Shown here: positions 62,733-64,000 of the stretch, in pieces
Position numbering within the stretch: position 1 is the first letter of the stretch
Layout: each line of letters opens with the position of its first letter
Assembly: GCA_002840835.1 (NCBI GenBank)
Contig: PHCQ01000007.1
Span: 1 to 64,000, forward strand
DNA: 64,000 nucleotides
Direction: 5' to 3'
Source: Betaproteobacteria bacterium HGW-Betaproteobacteria-16
Lineage (GTDB): Bacteria; Pseudomonadota; Gammaproteobacteria; Burkholderiales; Burkholderiaceae_C
Notes under the pieces: generated by a model
The model's database searches: none
Told to the model about the DNA's origin: nothing
What the model saw: only the letters and a program-made list of their open reading frames with translations
Translations under genes and position numbers: made by a program

Positions 62733-64000
62733 TCAACTGGATGTGTTGTTCTTGATCGCTTCATCCAATGAACGCAGCAGTTCGTCCTGATCGACTGGTT
62801 TGTGCAGAACAGCGCTGAAGCCAGCCCCTTCCAGTTGTGCTTCGTCCTCAAACGGAATCTGCCCGCTGATGAGAATCACCGGTGGTGGTGAAGTTGTTGA
62901 ACCGATACGGTGCGCCAGTTGCAGTCCTGTCATTCTTGGCATGGACAGATCAGTCAGGACTGCATCCCATTTGCCTAGATGGGCTTGGAATTGAGTCCAA
63001 GCCTCTTCTCCATCGCAAGCAGTTGTCACCACCCATCCTTGACGCTGGAGCAGCGCGCTCCACGCGTCACGAACCAAAGCATCGTCCTCTGCGTAAAGGA
63101 GTCTTTTAGGGGTGGATGCCGCAGCCGCTTCTGGGCTTCGAGAGGAGAGCCGGAGCTCCTCCTGAGCTGGAAGTATGAGCACAAAGCAGGCGCCTTCTCC
63201 GGGTGCGCTGGTCACGCGAACTGCTCCTGAATGGCGGGCCATGATGCCCTGCACTACGGACAACCCGAGCCCCGTACCCTTGTCGGAGGCTTTGGTTGTG
63301 AAGAACGGTTCGAAAATGCGATCGAGATGCTCAGCTGCAATCCCCGGGCCCACATCGCGGATGCTCAATGTGACGTATCGACCTTCACCGAGTTGATCGA
63401 AGAATATGCTTGGTGCATTGCCCGCTGGCAAAGTGGTTTCATGTGAGTCAAGCGTGAGCGTGATCGACCCCTTCCCGCCCATCGCATCACATGCATTGAT
63501 GAGTAAGTTGACGATCACTTGCTTCATCTGCGTAGGATCCGCCTCGATCCAGTCATCCTCGGTTCGTTGATCCACCTGCAAGGTGCATTTCCCCATCAAG
63601 CCCAAAGAGACCAAGGTGCGCGCCTCCGCGATCAGTGCGCTCACGCGTATGCGCTCCAGACAGGGTGTCGATTGGCGACTGAACGACAAGAGTTGCTTCA
63701 TCAATCCCGATGCGTATCGGATGGACTTGAAGGCATGCTCCAATGACTCAGCGCTCGGGTGGTTGGGTGGCAGGTCCTCGTTTGCAAGTCGAACCCATCC
63801 GGAGATCGCTGCCAGGGAATTGTTGAAGTCGTGTGCGATGCCACTCGTGAATCGACCCAGCGCTTCGGTCTTCTGGCTTTGCATCAACTGGAGATGAAGC
63901 GCTTCCTGGCGCGCGTGTGCCTGCCTTTGCTCTACCGCATCCTCTCTTGTTTTAGCCAAAAGATCGTTGATACCCAGGGCCAGATCGGTCAACTCATCTC
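62733..64000 (-). CDS. Hybrid sensor histidine kinase, N-terminus outside the window
   Basis: These are the C-terminal 421 residues of a hybrid kinase. The visible part starts in what looks like the end of a HAMP or coiled-coil linker (DELTDLALGINDLLAK). Next come a HisKA-like domain with His in FTSGIAHDFNNSLAAISGWV (the HDFNN type), a HATPase_c domain (NLLINACDAM, DVGPGI, GTGLGLSVVQG) and a C-terminal receiver with Asp in AVLTDLSMPRMTG and Lys in LHKPVDQ. A sensor and probably membrane segments are expected beyond the window. Confidence 0.88.
   Translation of the reverse strand, partial: DELTDLALGINDLLAKTREDAVEQRQAHARQEALHLQLMQSQKTEALGRFTSGIAHDFNNSLAAISGWVRLANEDLPPNHPSAESLEHAFKSIRYASGLMKQLLSFSRQSTPCLERIRVSALIAEARTLVSLGLMGKCTLQVDQRTEDDWIEADPTQMKQVIVNLLINACDAMGGKGSITLTLDSHETTLPAGNAPSIFFDQLGEGRYVTLSIRDVGPGIAAEHLDRIFEPFFTTKASDKGTGLGLSVVQGIMARHSGAVRVTSAPGEGACFVLILPAQEELRLSSRSPEAAAASTPKRLLYAEDDALVRDAWSALLQRQGWVVTTACDGEEAWTQFQAHLGKWDAVLTDLSMPRMTGLQLAHRIGSTTSPPPVILISGQIPFEDEAQLEGAGFSAVLHKPVDQDELLRSLDEAIKNNTSS

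Overview
The window is high-GC bacterial DNA with the gene content and repeat vocabulary of a Burkholderiales bacterium, most likely family Comamonadaceae (Hydrogenophaga/Acidovorax-like). This placement is inferred from gene families (DUF1631, DUF6172, SWIB protein with an H1-like lysine/alanine tail, 6S RNA directly behind zapA, complete isc-hsc-fdx operon) and from palindromic intergenic repeats (CCGGCTCCGCCGGGCC ... GCGAAGCGGCGCAGGGGGG) that I recall from that family. No database search was possible.

Region 1 (1-13.4 kb) is mixed. It holds a DUF1631 protein cut by the window edge, a ThDP-dependent acetolactate-synthase-like enzyme, LuxR- and Crp-type regulators, and a minus-strand three-gene operon pairing an adenylate cyclase/TPR protein with a vanadium-haloperoxidase-like PAP2 protein carrying a (GGF)n tail and a subtilisin-like S8 peptidase. 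An H1/SWIB nucleoid-type protein, an RraA-like aldolase and a TauE/SafE permease follow. 6S RNA lies behind the zapA/zapB-like pair.

Region 2 (14.0-29.5 kb) is one long plus-strand cobalamin unit led by a B12 riboswitch: btuB, cobB, a cytosolic BtuF-like protein, cobU, btuF, btuC, btuD, cobO, bioB, cobD(cbiB), cobC, cobQ, cobT, cobS and an alpha-ribazole-phosphatase-like gene. It covers uptake and the late steps from cobyrinate onward; no corrin-ring genes are present. Most junctions are 4-base start/stop overlaps. A palindromic repeat is inserted in frame inside cobQ.

Region 3 (29.5-45.8 kb) is ordinary chromosome: DUF445, nth, an aminotransferase, an acyltransferase, a hydrolase, an RNase D-like exonuclease, uvrB, the iscR-iscS-iscU-iscA-hscB-hscA-fdx operon behind an IscR-type site, dnaQ, and tRNA-Val(CAC).

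Region 4 (45.8-64 kb), downstream of tRNA-Val, looks accessory. It has a B12-binding protein with a CarH-type W-x9-EH motif co-transcribed with a soluble hybrid histidine kinase and an ABM-domain protein; a small Csu-type chaperone-usher pilus operon; a two-partner secretion pair followed by an L,D-transpeptidase; a wrecked mosaic of IS66 and tyrosine-recombinase (recombinase-in-trio type) genes; and a second hybrid histidine kinase running off the window. The most unusual content is the cyclase/PAP2/S8 operon, the B12-sensing kinase module, and the repeat inside cobQ.
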